DNA of 41,903 bases from positions 1 through 41,903 of the forward strand of contig JAEEMQ010000013.1 of NCBI GenBank assembly GCA_016283295.1, read 5' to 3'. Position numbers and translations under genes: made by a program. Below, one piece after another: positions 41,597 through 41,903 of the stretch (within the stretch, counting starts at the first letter, position 1; each line of letters begins with the position of its first letter). This DNA comes from Alphaproteobacteria bacterium (GTDB taxonomy: Bacteria > Pseudomonadota > Alphaproteobacteria > RF32 > CAG-239). Below the pieces are notes generated by a model. That model did no database searches. It was given only the letters and a program-made list of their open reading frames with translations, and was not told the origin of the DNA.

Positions 41597-41796
41597 AAAG
41601 GGACGTTCTTGCGGGAAAAAACCTTTTTCTATTAGCCTAATTCTATGAGTTTTTTGGGCGCAGAGCTGAAAGCGTCGTGAGCGCAGCGAAGGACAAAGGC
41701 TTTCGGCGTATTAACTCCATTCTCTGAGTTTTTTTGGGGGAACGTTCTTGTGGGAAAAAACCTTTTTCTATTAGCCTAATTCTATGAGTTTTTTTG
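41597..41796 (+). repeat. Alternating 3' half-units (B-A-B) after the rpsD element
   Basis: B1 (41597-41656) and B2 (41736-41796) are nearly identical, with GGGAAAAAACCTTTTTCTAT and ending AATTCTATGAGTTTTTT. Between them A2 (41693-41735) repeats part of the 3' arm, AAAGGCTTTCGGCG, through ACTCCATTCTCTGAG plus T run. The order mirrors that after nusG. Positions 41657-41692 hold a GC-richer insert with no clear feature. Confidence 0.8.
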
Positions 41797-41903
41797 TAGA
41801 TGATTTTTACATCGCGCGAAGGGATTTTCTTCGTATATATCACGTTCTATGGAATCACCACCGGTTTATTTTTTTTGCGTCCAAAATAAGATTTTTCATT
41901 TTA
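41797..41903. other. Window end: possible decayed half-unit, no gene seen
   Basis: TTTTTACATCGCGCGAAGGG (about 41805-41824) resembles the GTACAYCGCRC part of the half-units, followed by ATCACGTTCTATGG, without the final GAGT plus T run. A T-rich stretch (41868-41876) follows. No coding region is supported. Confidence 0.4.

Noticed and set aside
41597..41796. CRISPR array
   Set aside because: Repeats are 40-60 nt, alternate in two types and have no unique spacers of constant length; they match the nusG-downstream units instead.

Overview
This window looks like a chromosomal segment of an alphaproteobacterium. The best evidence is a circularly permuted, two-piece tmRNA gene (minus strand, about 30480-30185) with the decoded tag ANDNFAPVAVAA. 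It sits directly upstream of an alphaproteobacterial-type SspB gene and a small ribbon-helix-helix gene. The S4 protein, YbjN protein, VirB1-like lytic transglycosylase and xseB-ispA pair fit the same group. Composition is moderate to low GC. Many genes match nothing I recognise, which suggests a poorly sampled lineage, perhaps an uncultured host- or gut-associated one; that last point is inference.

Layout. 1-5.7 kb: small unknown genes, an outer-membrane beta-barrel protein, a GtrA-like membrane protein and a membrane-anchored spermidine-synthase-like protein. 5.8-7.4 kb: an S66 (MccF-like) peptidase followed by a GNAT acetyltransferase. 8.2-10.9 kb: an 885-residue secreted, extremely cysteine-rich protein. 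11.0-13.7 kb: a radical SAM enzyme, an HD hydrolase and secE-nusG. 13.65-13.9 kb: a large structured element. 14.0-20.5 kb: an isoleucine-rich leader peptide, a type-2 ileS, then two DUF262 genes that look like a GmrSD-like defence pair. 20.5-25.3 kb: membrane and unknown proteins, ispA, xseB, flavin reductase, N-formylglutamate amidohydrolase and a HAD hydrolase. 25.3-30.5 kb: metG, a degenerate SNase-like membrane protein, trkH, the RHH gene, sspB and ssrA. 30.8-36.0 kb: lytic transglycosylase, acyl-ACP thioesterase, ybjN-like, lgt, a degenerate GGDEF membrane protein and queA. 36.2-38.9 kb: an 867-residue unknown protein. 38.9-41.5 kb: a TPR-methyltransferase and rpsD, followed by a second copy of the structured element.

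The most striking discoveries concern RNA. The elements right after the nusG and rpsD stop codons share one architecture: a 106-nt hairpin with identical segment lengths, a nearly identical 24-nt apical region, and a 14-bp perfect inner stem whose sequence is completely different in the two copies. Each is followed by repeated 3' half-units, every one ending in GAGT plus a T run. This is the signature of a conserved RNA structure and I do not recognise it. Second, ileS is preceded by a 14-codon ORF with five isoleucine codons and alternative pairings, which looks like translation-coupled attenuation of an aminoacyl-tRNA synthetase gene. Third, the rpsD leader carries two 9-bp hairpins that could be an S4 autoregulatory site.

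No tRNA or rRNA genes, IS elements, prophage genes or CRISPR arrays were seen. Promoter calls are by eye against the sigma-70 consensus.
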